Of a stretch of 6,606 bases of DNA, positions 1-4,972 are shown in pieces; within the stretch, counting starts at the first letter, position 1, and the number at the start of each line of letters is the position of its first letter. The notes below the pieces were generated by a model. That model saw nothing but the letters and a program-made list of their open reading frames with translations, had not been told where the DNA came from and searched no databases. A program made the position numbers and the translations under genes. This DNA comes from Thermodesulfatator sp. (GTDB lineage Bacteria > Desulfobacterota > Thermodesulfobacteria > Thermodesulfobacteriales > Thermodesulfobacteriaceae): assembly GCA_003978075.1 (NCBI GenBank), contig QOAM01000122.1, forward strand, positions 1-6,606. Direction: 5' to 3'.

Positions 1-1068
1 CTGGAGCTGGACCCGGAAAACGCGGAGGCCATGGCAGGCTTGGCCTCTTCTCTTCTCAAATTGCGCCAAAACGAAGAGGCCCTGGACTGGGCCCTCCAGG
101 CGGTGGGCCTGCGCTACCACTTCCCCCTGGCCCACTTCACTATCGGGGTGGTGCTCCACCGGCTGGGCTACCTCCGCGAGGCCCTCAAGGCCCTTGAGGT
201 GGCGGTGCACCAGAACCCCAACTTCGTGGAAGCCTATCAGAGACTGGCCTACATCTACGAACGCCGGCTGGGGAGGAGGGACAAGGCCCTGGAATACAAG
301 AGGCGGGCCCAGGAGGCCCGGAGAAATCTCCGAAGGCTCAAGAAGGAAGGAATCGGAGTCCTGGACGAGGAGACTCGGGCCAAGGTAGCCCTGACCTCCG
401 ACCTCCTGCCGGAAAAAGAGGCCGAAGGTGCGGGGGTTTTCGATCCGCGGAGGACCGTGGTTATCGTCTCCGGGCTCCCGCGTTCAGGCACCTCGCTCAT
501 GATGCAAATGCTTGAGGCCGGGGGCCTGGAAGTCCTCACCGACCACGAGCGCCCTCCGGACGAGAGCAACCCCAGGGGATACTACGAATACGCAAAGGCC
601 AAAAATCTGAAAAAAGATGCTTCCTGGCTGGAAGAGGCCCGGGGAAAGGCGGTGAAGATCGTGGTCCCGGCCCTCTTTCACCTGCCTTTAGAAAGGGATC
701 TCTCCTACCGGGTGATCTTCATGCTCCGCAACCTGGAGGAGGTCATCCGCTCCCAGGAGAAGATGCTCAAAAGGCAGGGGAAGAAGGCGGGGGAGAGATC
801 CCGGATGCAAAAGGCCCTCCTAACTTATCTCCAGCAGAGCATAAAGTTCCTGGACCTGGCCGGGATTCCCGCCCTTTTTGTGGACTATCATCGGATCTTG
901 CAAGATCCTCTCCGGGAGGCGGAAAGGATCAAGCGCTTCCTGGGGCGGGACCTGGAAGTGGAAAAGATGATCCGGGTGGTGGATCCCTCTCTTTACCGGG
1001 AGAGGCACGGTGAGCCTCCGGGAGGGGAATCCGCTTCCCCCTCCCGGACCTTGAGGAGGGCACTCTAA
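1..1068 (+). CDS. TPR-repeat sulfotransferase, C-terminal part (5' end outside window)
   Basis: The reading frame is open from base 1 and begins in the middle of a TPR (LELDPENAEA), so the ATG at 31 is internal and the true start lies upstream. Numbered from the first codon in the window, residues 1-115 are TPR helices (for example HRLGYLREALKALEVAV and NPNFVEAYQRLAYIYERR), followed by a charged linker to about 150. Residues about 152-335 form a P-loop-like sulfotransferase domain. The 5'-phosphosulfate loop is GLPRSGTS (158-165). The 3'-phosphate motif is present as R243 and S251 in the stretch LRNLEEVIRS, with the usual R-to-S spacing of eight. Family knowledge: such domains transfer sulfate from PAPS to a hydroxyl or amine acceptor. 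The acceptor cannot be deduced here. I recall related proteins with an N-terminal alkaline-phosphatase-type domain before the TPRs, but that part is not visible. The last 20 or so residues, rich in G, S, P and R, look unconserved and coincide with a strong inverted repeat. Confidence 0.85.
   Translation: MELDPENAEAMAGLASSLLKLRQNEEALDWALQAVGLRYHFPLAHFTIGVVLHRLGYLREALKALEVAVHQNPNFVEAYQRLAYIYERRLGRRDKALEYKRRAQEARRNLRRLKKEGIGVLDEETRAKVALTSDLLPEKEAEGAGVFDPRRTVVIVSGLPRSGTSLMMQMLEAGGLEVLTDHERPPDESNPRGYYEYAKAKNLKKDASWLEEARGKAVKIVVPALFHLPLERDLSYRVIFMLRNLEEVIRSQEKMLKRQGKKAGERSRMQKALLTYLQQSIKFLDLAGIPALFVDYHRILQDPLREAERIKRFLGRDLEVEKMIRVVDPSLYRERHGEPPGGESASPSRTLRRAL
1017..1048. repeat. Strong inverted repeat in the 3' end of the sulfotransferase gene
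   Basis: The left arm TCCGGGAGGGGAA (1017-1029) and the right arm TTCCCCCTCCCGGA (1035-1048) pair as 11 uninterrupted base pairs plus 2 more across a single bulged C, around the 5-base loop TCCGC. It ends 20 bases before the end of the gene and has no T-run behind it on either strand. It is therefore not a textbook intrinsic terminator, although it could act as a 3' mRNA-stabilising or attenuating structure. No second copy of the whole element was noticed in this window. Confidence 0.7.
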
Positions 1069-1165
1069 AAGAGACCTCCGCCGGCCTCCCGGAAAAAAGG
1101 GCCTTCGCTTTTCGTGGGAGCGGAGCCCCCACTTCCCTATCCAAGTGAAGTGGCCAGAGGCCTCC
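1069..1165. other. Convergent intergenic gap with small stem-loops
   Basis: This 97-base gap separates the ends of two convergent genes, the sulfotransferase (+) and dapA (-). No coding sequence is evident. It holds GTGGG(1114-1118)/CCCAC(1128-1132), which can extend inward by GC/GC past one mismatch, and the overlapping alternative CCACTTC(1129-1135)/GAAGTGG(1147-1153). A run of six A (1093-1098) would be a U-run in the dapA transcript. However, it lies about 15 bases beyond the nearest hairpin for that strand, so a classical terminator is not convincing for either direction. Transcription of both genes presumably ends here, but the exact signal is uncertain. Confidence 0.4.
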
Positions 1166-1174
1166 TTAGGCCTC
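1157..1174 (-). terminator. Stem-loop over the dapA stop codon (possible weak terminator)
   Basis: GAGGCCT (1157-1163) and AGGCCTC (1168-1174) form a perfect 7-base-pair stem with a 4-base loop CCTT. On the minus strand the stem contains the last codons of dapA and the loop touches its TAA stop (1166-1168). No U-run follows in the dapA transcript, so it would be an atypical terminator or a 3' end protector. Confidence 0.3.
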
Positions 1175-2092
1175 GATCAGGCCGTACTCCTGGAGGATGG
1201 CCCGAAGTTTTTCCAGGTTGGCCTCGCTCATGAGGGCCAGGGGGAGCCGCACCGTGGGGCTTCCGATCCGTCCCATGAGGGCCAGAGCCGTCTTGGCCGG
1301 CACGGGGTTGGTCTCCAGGAACATGGCCTTAAAGAGGGGGTAGAGCTTGAGGTGCATCTTGCGGGCCTGGTCCCACTTGCCCTTGAGACAGGCCTCCATG
1401 AAACGGGCCATCTCCCGGGGCACCACATTGGCCGCCACGGAGATGACCCCGTGTCCCCCCAGGGCCATGAGGCTGTAAGCGGTGAAGTCGTCCCCGGAAA
1501 AGACCCGGAACTTGTTTCCGGTGAGGCGAAAGATCTCCGTGGCCTGTTTCATGCAACCCGTGGCCTCCTTGATACCGATGATGTTCCGGATCTTGGAAAG
1601 GCGGGCCACCGTCTCCGGGGCCAGGCTGACCGAGGTGCGACCAGGGACATTGTAAAGGATGATGGGCACCTTCACCGCCCGGGCCACGGCCTCGTAATGT
1701 CGGTAGAGCCCCTCCTGGGTGGGCTTGTTGTAATAAGGAGTGACCATGAGCACCGCGTCGGCCCCCATCTCCTGGGCCATCTTAGTGAGCTCGATGGAGA
1801 CCGCGGTGTTGTTGGTGCCGGTGCCCAAGATCACCGGGACCTTGCCCTTGGCCTCCTTGAGGGCGATCTCAAAGACCCGGGCCTTTTCCTCCTTGGAGAG
1901 GGTGGCAGACTCACCGGTGGTCCCCACCACCACCAGGCCGTGGGTCTTCTCCTTGAGGTGCCAGCGCACCAGCTCCTGGAACCCCTCCTCGTCCACCGTG
2001 CCGTCCTCCTTGAAGGGGGTGACGATGGCCACGATGGAACCCTTGATGTCTTCCGGGCCGAAAGTCTTGCAGCTCCTTTTTCCGCAGGGCAT
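1166..2092 (-). CDS. dapA: 4-hydroxy-tetrahydrodipicolinate synthase (DapA)
   Basis: 308 residues, a (beta/alpha)8-barrel class I aldolase. It condenses pyruvate with aspartate semialdehyde in the cytoplasm, the first committed step to diaminopimelate and lysine. All catalytic residues are present at a constant offset of 14 from E. coli DapA: T58 and T59 in GTTGESATL, Y121 in TPYYNKPTQEG, Y147 and R152 in LYNVPGRTS, and the Schiff-base K175 in IGIKEATG. The substrate-phase motif FSGDD and the GGHGVISV loop follow. The start chosen is the ATG at 2092-2090, because AGGAGG sits 6 bases upstream and the preceding gene ends 17 bases before it. The frame stays open to 2221, but that extension overlaps the upstream gene and has no family similarity. 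The N-terminus is about 14 residues longer than in E. coli and carries C3 and C8. Of the E. coli lysine-feedback residues, N80 is kept (N94) but H53, H56 and E84 are K67, K70 and V98, so the enzyme is likely insensitive to lysine (inference). It is the last gene of the operon. Confidence 0.97.
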   Translation of the reverse strand: MPCGKRSCKTFGPEDIKGSIVAIVTPFKEDGTVDEEGFQELVRWHLKEKTHGLVVVGTTGESATLSKEEKARVFEIALKEAKGKVPVILGTGTNNTAVSIELTKMAQEMGADAVLMVTPYYNKPTQEGLYRHYEAVARAVKVPIILYNVPGRTSVSLAPETVARLSKIRNIIGIKEATGCMKQATEIFRLTGNKFRVFSGDDFTAYSLMALGGHGVISVAANVVPREMARFMEACLKGKWDQARKMHLKLYPLFKAMFLETNPVPAKTALALMGRIGSPTVRLPLALMSEANLEKLRAILQEYGLIEA

Positions 2093-2098
2093 GACCTC

Positions 2099-2104
2099 CC
2101 TCCT
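2099..2104 (-). promoter_or_regulatory. Shine-Dalgarno site of dapA
   Basis: The minus strand reads AGGAGG, then 6 bases, then ATG. A near-consensus site inside the 17-base gap after the beta-helix gene stop supports the short dapA start and independent initiation within the operon mRNA. Confidence 0.8.
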
Positions 2105-2109
2105 TATTT

Positions 2110-2904
2110 TTACTTTTTGATGACGCTCCGGGCCGGAAAGACCCCGGGGCCAACGGTGACGTTGGGCAGGACCAGGGAACCCGGGCCTAGAAAGGTGCCG
2201 GGGTTGGTCACGCTGTTGCAACCGGTCTGGACCCCATCCCCCAGCACAGCCCCCAGCTTGCGAAGACCGGTGTCCACCTCCTGCCCTCCCACCCGCACGC
2301 GGACGGTGCCCCGGGTCAGCCGGAGATTGGCCAGCTTGGTCCCGGCTCCCAGGTTGACCTCCCGGCCCAGGAGACTGTCGCCCACATAGGCGAAGTGACC
2401 GGCCTTGGCCCTGTCCAGAAAGAGGGCCCTCTTGACCTCCGTAGTGTGGCCGATGACGCAGCCTTCCCCGGTAAGCACCTCCCCTCGCACATAGGCCCCC
2501 TGTCGGACCTCGGTCCCGGGGCCGAGGAGGGTGGGTCCGTAAAGGAGGGCTCCGGGTTCCACCACCACCCCCGGAGAAAGCCCCACCTCCCGGTCCATGA
2601 AGACCGCTCCGGGAAAGACGAGGGCCGCTTCCGAAAGCTCCTCCCCCCGGCGCAGGATCCGGAAGCCCCTTCCCTTCCTAAAAATTTTTACCTCGGAGAA
2701 GGGCAAAAATTCCCCCTCCCAGAAGACCAGGCCCTCCCTCAGGGGCTCGGCCAGCGGGACCTCCGGGGGCAGGGGCTGGAGGTGCTCCCGGAGGTAGTCC
2801 GCAAGCCTCTCCAGGACCTCCCACACATAAAAGAGGCCCTCGAAGAGGGTGCGGTGACGGGTGAGGGTCGTGAGGTCGAAGTAGTCTGTCGGGCTCAGGC
2901 TCAT
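2110..2904 (-). CDS. Left-handed beta-helix (hexapeptide) acyltransferase-like protein, GlmU C-terminal type
   Basis: 264 residues. Residues 1-95 are a non-repetitive N-terminal region (helical around LFEGLFYVWEVLERLADYL). From about 96 to the end come imperfect hexapeptide repeats ([LIV]-G-x4: VGLSPG, LLGPG, VLTGEG, CVIGHT, VNLGAG, VLGDG, FLGPG, VTVGPG), the signature of a trimeric left-handed beta-helix. The stretch TTEVKRALFLDRAKAGHFAYVGDS resembles the acetyltransferase domain of GlmU and of sugar-1-phosphate nucleotidylyltransferases. H170 aligns with the catalytic His363 of E. coli GlmU (from memory of the motif AGHxxYxGD). No nucleotidyltransferase domain is attached, so this is a stand-alone domain: perhaps an N-acetyltransferase acting on a sugar phosphate, or a non-catalytic relative. 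The DapD/DapH type of tetrahydrodipicolinate acyltransferase would fit the dapA context but the motifs fit GlmU better. The start ATG overlaps the stop of the ATPase gene (ATGA) with only a weak AAGAG ahead of it, implying translational coupling. Confidence 0.82.
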   Translation of the reverse strand: MSLSPTDYFDLTTLTRHRTLFEGLFYVWEVLERLADYLREHLQPLPPEVPLAEPLREGLVFWEGEFLPFSEVKIFRKGRGFRILRRGEELSEAALVFPGAVFMDREVGLSPGVVVEPGALLYGPTLLGPGTEVRQGAYVRGEVLTGEGCVIGHTTEVKRALFLDRAKAGHFAYVGDSLLGREVNLGAGTKLANLRLTRGTVRVRVGGQEVDTGLRKLGAVLGDGVQTGCNSVTNPGTFLGPGSLVLPNVTVGPGVFPARSVIKK

Positions 2905-3767
2905 CTCTTGAGGATCTCGGCCAGGGTCTTCCCCACTTTTACCAGACCCAGTTCGGTGATTTCAAGTAGGCGCACCGCGGTGTCGTGGCCGCAGAGACGA
3001 CAGCCGTCGATGCGAAAGAGGCGGAGGATGGTCCCTGGAGGTAGCCCGTAGGCCGAGGCTGATCGGGCGGAGAGGAGGAGCTCCTTGGAAAAGACCATGG
3101 TGCAGTCCACGATGTGACCCACGGCGTAGCCTCCAGCGGCTTCGGCGGAGAGCTCCTCGTGGGCGCTCCTTTTCTGGGAGACGAAGACCGCGGTCTGGTG
3201 CCACTTCTTGCAAAAGGTGTAAAGGGCACGCACTACACTCCGGGCCATCATCTCCCGGGCCTCAAAAAGGCCGGTCACCGAATCCACCACCGTACGGGTG
3301 ACCCGGTAGGTGCGATAGATGTGGGCCAGGGTGTCCAGGAGGGTGGGCAGGTCCTCCCGCAGGCGGTGGTGGCTGGCGGCATCGAGGAGGACGATGTTCT
3401 CCTCGAGGCTCGGAAAGTCGAGCCCCATGGCCCGAGCCCTTTCCTCCAGTGCCCGGGCCACAAAAGGGGCCGGGGTCTCCACGGTCACCAAGCAGACCCG
3501 ATGGCCGTCTGCCGCCTGGCGCAGGGTGAATTGCTCGGCCACCAGGCTCTTTCCCGTATCAGGCATCCCCGTGAGATTCACCACCGCCTCCAAGGGAAGA
3601 CCCCCCAAGGGCCGCCTCACCGGGCGACCGTCCTCCCATTCCACCCGGAAAAAGAGCTCATCCAGGCCGGGAACCCCGGTGGGGACCCCCTCCAGCGGCG
3701 GGGCCTTTTCTGCGGCCTCCGCGGGTCGAAAAATGGCCTCCTCCACGATTACCCGTTCTCTTTCCAA
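2901..3767 (-). CDS. KaiC/RadA-like RecA-fold ATPase
   Basis: 288 residues, a single RecA-fold domain. After a short N-terminal segment comes VPTGVPGLDELFF (28-40), the typical KaiC/RadA entry. Walker A is GMPDTGKS (67-74). The putative catalytic glutamate is E97 in LVTVETPAPF. Walker B is RTVVDSVTG (158-166, D162). The later stretch SQKRS and AAGGYAVGHIVD are also typical. Near the C-terminus there is a small C256-x2-C259-x-H261 cluster in RIDGCRLCGHDT, possibly a metal site. The length and motifs recall the thermophile KaiC-domain family typified by archaeal AF_0795 (from memory, not searched). Its cellular role is not established to my knowledge; ATP-dependent signalling or DNA-related work are both possible. 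Translation starts at TTG (3767-3765), chosen because GGAGG lies 6 bases upstream and no ATG fits. It is the first gene of the operon with the beta-helix gene and dapA, and is divergent from the PilZ gene. Confidence 0.85.
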   Translation of the reverse strand: MERERVIVEEAIFRPAEAAEKAPPLEGVPTGVPGLDELFFRVEWEDGRPVRRPLGGLPLEAVVNLTGMPDTGKSLVAEQFTLRQAADGHRVCLVTVETPAPFVARALEERARAMGLDFPSLEENIVLLDAASHHRLREDLPTLLDTLAHIYRTYRVTRTVVDSVTGLFEAREMMARSVVRALYTFCKKWHQTAVFVSQKRSAHEELSAEAAGGYAVGHIVDCTMVFSKELLLSARSASAYGLPPGTILRLFRIDGCRLCGHDTAVRLLEITELGLVKVGKTLAEILKR

Positions 3768-3773
3768 AAGTAA

Positions 3774-3778
3774 CCTCC
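3774..3778 (-). promoter_or_regulatory. Shine-Dalgarno site supporting a TTG start
   Basis: The minus strand reads TTGGAGG-TTACTT-TTG. GGAGG is 6 bases before the TTG codon at 3767-3765, which decides the start of the KaiC-like ATPase. Confidence 0.75.
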
Positions 3779-3784
3779 AAAAGT

Positions 3785-3813
3785 TTGACTTTTTCTCCCC
3801 CGAATACTATATA
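3785..3813 (+). promoter_or_regulatory. Sigma70-type promoter for pilZ-pilD (divergent region)
   Basis: In the 81-base AT-rich gap between divergent genes, TTGACT (3785-3790) is followed after 17 bases by TATATA (3808-3813); the overlapping TATAAC (3810-3815) is an alternative -10 with a 19-base spacer. The PilZ start is 36 bases downstream of the -10. The opposite strand across the same AT-rich core (TATAGT, 3807-3812 read backward) could serve as the -10 for the ATPase operon, but I see no good matching -35 there. Overlapping divergent promoters are likely. Confidence 0.5.
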
Positions 3814-3830
3814 ACATCAAAGAGAGTAAA

Positions 3831-3845
3831 AAGGAGCCCCTCTTT
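3831..3845 (+). promoter_or_regulatory. Ribosome binding site of the PilZ gene inside a stem-loop
   Basis: AAGGAG (3831-3836) lies 12 bases before the ATG at 3849, slightly far. It can pair with CTCTTT (3840-3845) around a CCC loop, giving 6 base pairs including one G-U. The site would then be covered in the folded mRNA. The stem is weak and would probably melt at high temperature. Confidence 0.45.
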
Positions 3846-3848
3846 GGA

Positions 3849-4211
3849 ATGAAAGAAAAAAGGCGCTATCCCCGGATGTCTTTCGAATGCATGCGAGCTT
3901 ACATCCCCGAAAGGAGGGCCTTTTTCGAAATTCAGGATATCTCCTTGAAAGGCTGCTTTTTTCCCATGGAGGATCCCCCTCCCCCGGGCACGATTTTTAA
4001 CTTGGAGTTGGAGCTCCCGGGGGTGGGACGCATCCCGGCGAGGGGAATGGTGATGCATCAGGGGAAGCCGGGATCCCCGGGCGCAGGAATATATTTTTTG
4101 GATATAGAGGGCGGTTTTTATTGTGTCCTAGCCAAGTTTCTCAAGGCCCTGCGGCTCATAGAGGATGCCCGGAAGCTTTACGAGAGGATCCTCTCCTCTG
4201 AGGAGAAATGA
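3849..4211 (+). CDS. Single-domain PilZ c-di-GMP receptor
   Basis: 120 residues and almost entirely a PilZ domain. Both c-di-GMP-binding motifs are intact: RxxxR as R5-x3-R9 (KRRYPRM) at the N-terminus, and DxSxxG as D30-x-S32-x2-G35 (QDISLKGCFF). The beta-barrel runs to about residue 93 (GAGIYFLDIEGGFYCVLAKFL), followed by a charged C-terminal helix ending SSEEK. There is no signal peptide or membrane segment, so it is cytoplasmic. Family knowledge: such small PilZ proteins act as c-di-GMP-dependent adaptors on pili, flagella or exopolysaccharide machinery. The stop codon overlaps the pilD start as ATGA, indicating one mRNA and coupled translation; the promoter is just upstream. Its partner protein cannot be told from the sequence, but the pilD context favours type IV pili or type II secretion. 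Confidence 0.92.
   Translation: MKEKRRYPRMSFECMRAYIPERRAFFEIQDISLKGCFFPMEDPPPPGTIFNLELELPGVGRIPARGMVMHQGKPGSPGAGIYFLDIEGGFYCVLAKFLKALRLIEDARKLYERILSSEEK
4182..4206 (+). promoter_or_regulatory. Mutually exclusive stem-loops over the pilD ribosome binding site
   Basis: GAGAGGATCCTCTC (4182-4195) is a perfect 14-base palindrome that can fold as GAGAG/CTCTC with a GATC loop. Immediately after it, TCTCCT (4192-4197) pairs with AGGAGA (4201-4206) around CTG. That second stem contains the only Shine-Dalgarno-like AGGAG of pilD (ATG at 4208). The two stems share bases 4192-4195, so only one can form at a time. A ribosome finishing the PilZ gene would open both, which fits translational coupling. Confidence 0.45.
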
Positions 4212-4972
4212 TCCCCTTCTTTCTCTTTCTTCTGGGGCTGGCCCTGGGGAGCTTTCTCAATGTGGTCATCTATCGCCTTCCTCGGGGGCTCTCCCTGGTG
4301 AGGCCCGGTTCTTTTTGCCCCCATTGCGGGCACGCCCTGCGCTGGTACGAAAATCTCCCCCTGCTCTCCTTTCTCCTTCAGCGAGGGCGCTGTCGAGGCT
4401 GCGGAAAGCCCATCTCGCTACGCTACCCGATGGTGGAATTGATGAGCGGTCTTCTGATCCTCCTGGCCTTCAAGCGCTTCGGATGGCCAGCCGGAGGGAT
4501 CTTTTACCTTTTTTTTCTCCTCCTCCTGGCCGCCACCTTCATTGATCTGGAACACCGCATCATCCCGGACGAGATCTCCCTAGGAGGGCTCGTGGCAGGG
4601 CTGATCCTTTCGCCTTGGAACCCCTTGGTAACCCCCTTTTTGGCCTTCACCGGGGCGCTATGCGGGGCCGGGGCCTTTTACCTCCTGGGAGAGTTCTATA
4701 GCTGGATCCGGGGGAGGGAAGGTCTCGGCGGAGGAGACCACAAGCTCCTAGCCCTCATCGGGGCCTTCCTCGGGCCTTGGAGACTCTTCCCTGTGATCTT
4801 CCTGGCTGCGGCCAGCGGGGTGCTCACCGCCCTCTTTCTCTTTCTCCTCTACCGCAAGCCCCTTTCAGGGTCCACGGCTCTCCCCTTTGGGCCCTTCCTG
4901 GCCTTCGGCGCCGGGGCTACGCTCTTCCTGCCCCAAGAGGTCCTTCTTTCCCTCCTTCCGGCGATCTATTAG
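4208..4972 (+). CDS. pilD: Type IV prepilin peptidase / N-methyltransferase (PilD, A24 family)
   Basis: 254 residues, a polytopic inner-membrane aspartyl protease. It cuts the leader from type IV prepilins and type II secretion pseudopilins and methylates the new N-terminus. It begins with a hydrophobic segment (IPFFLFLLGLALGSFLNVVIYRLP). Then comes the cytoplasmic domain with two zinc-type pairs, C37/C40 (FCPHCGHALRWYENLPLLSF) and C62/C65 (CRGCGKPISLRYPMVE). The remaining part is membrane helices with the two catalytic aspartates, D113 in FIDLEHRIIPDE and D177 in GGGDHKLLALIGAFLG. All expected motifs are intact and the length is normal, so it should be the full bifunctional enzyme. It starts within the PilZ stop (ATGA) and is translationally coupled to it. 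Its last 108 bases are also read antisense as the tail of the GGDEF gene. No pilin or pilus assembly gene is in the window. Confidence 0.96.
   Translation: MIPFFLFLLGLALGSFLNVVIYRLPRGLSLVRPGSFCPHCGHALRWYENLPLLSFLLQRGRCRGCGKPISLRYPMVELMSGLLILLAFKRFGWPAGGIFYLFFLLLLAATFIDLEHRIIPDEISLGGLVAGLILSPWNPLVTPFLAFTGALCGAGAFYLLGEFYSWIRGREGLGGGDHKLLALIGAFLGPWRLFPVIFLAAASGVLTALFLFLLYRKPLSGSTALPFGPFLAFGAGATLFLPQEVLLSLLPAIY

Noticed and set aside
31..33. ATG at 31 as the start of the sulfotransferase gene
   Set aside because: The in-frame codons before it encode a TPR consensus (LELDPENAEA), so the gene continues upstream of the window.
255..569. Minus-strand open frame opposite the TPR-sulfotransferase
   Set aside because: It lies wholly inside the opposite strand of a domain-bearing gene and has serine/arginine-rich low-complexity translation.
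2093..2221. Longer dapA with 43 extra N-terminal residues
   Set aside because: It would overlap the beta-helix gene by over 100 bases. The extension has no DapA similarity, while the ATG at 2092 has a strong Shine-Dalgarno site.
1145..2389. Long open frame on the + strand opposite dapA (about 414 codons)
   Set aside because: It is antisense to a fully motif-complete dapA and the end of the beta-helix gene. The translation is rich in G, H, L and P with no recognisable domain, a usual artefact of high third-position G+C.
3768..3848. c-di-GMP riboswitch upstream of the PilZ gene
   Set aside because: The gap is only 81 bases and contains the promoter, leaving too little leader RNA for a GEMM-type aptamer; no such fold was apparent.
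3114..3852. Two open frames on the + strand opposite the KaiC-like ATPase
   Set aside because: Both mirror the ATPase coding frame, and one would run through the divergent promoter and past the PilZ start. Neither has protein family character or a ribosome binding site.
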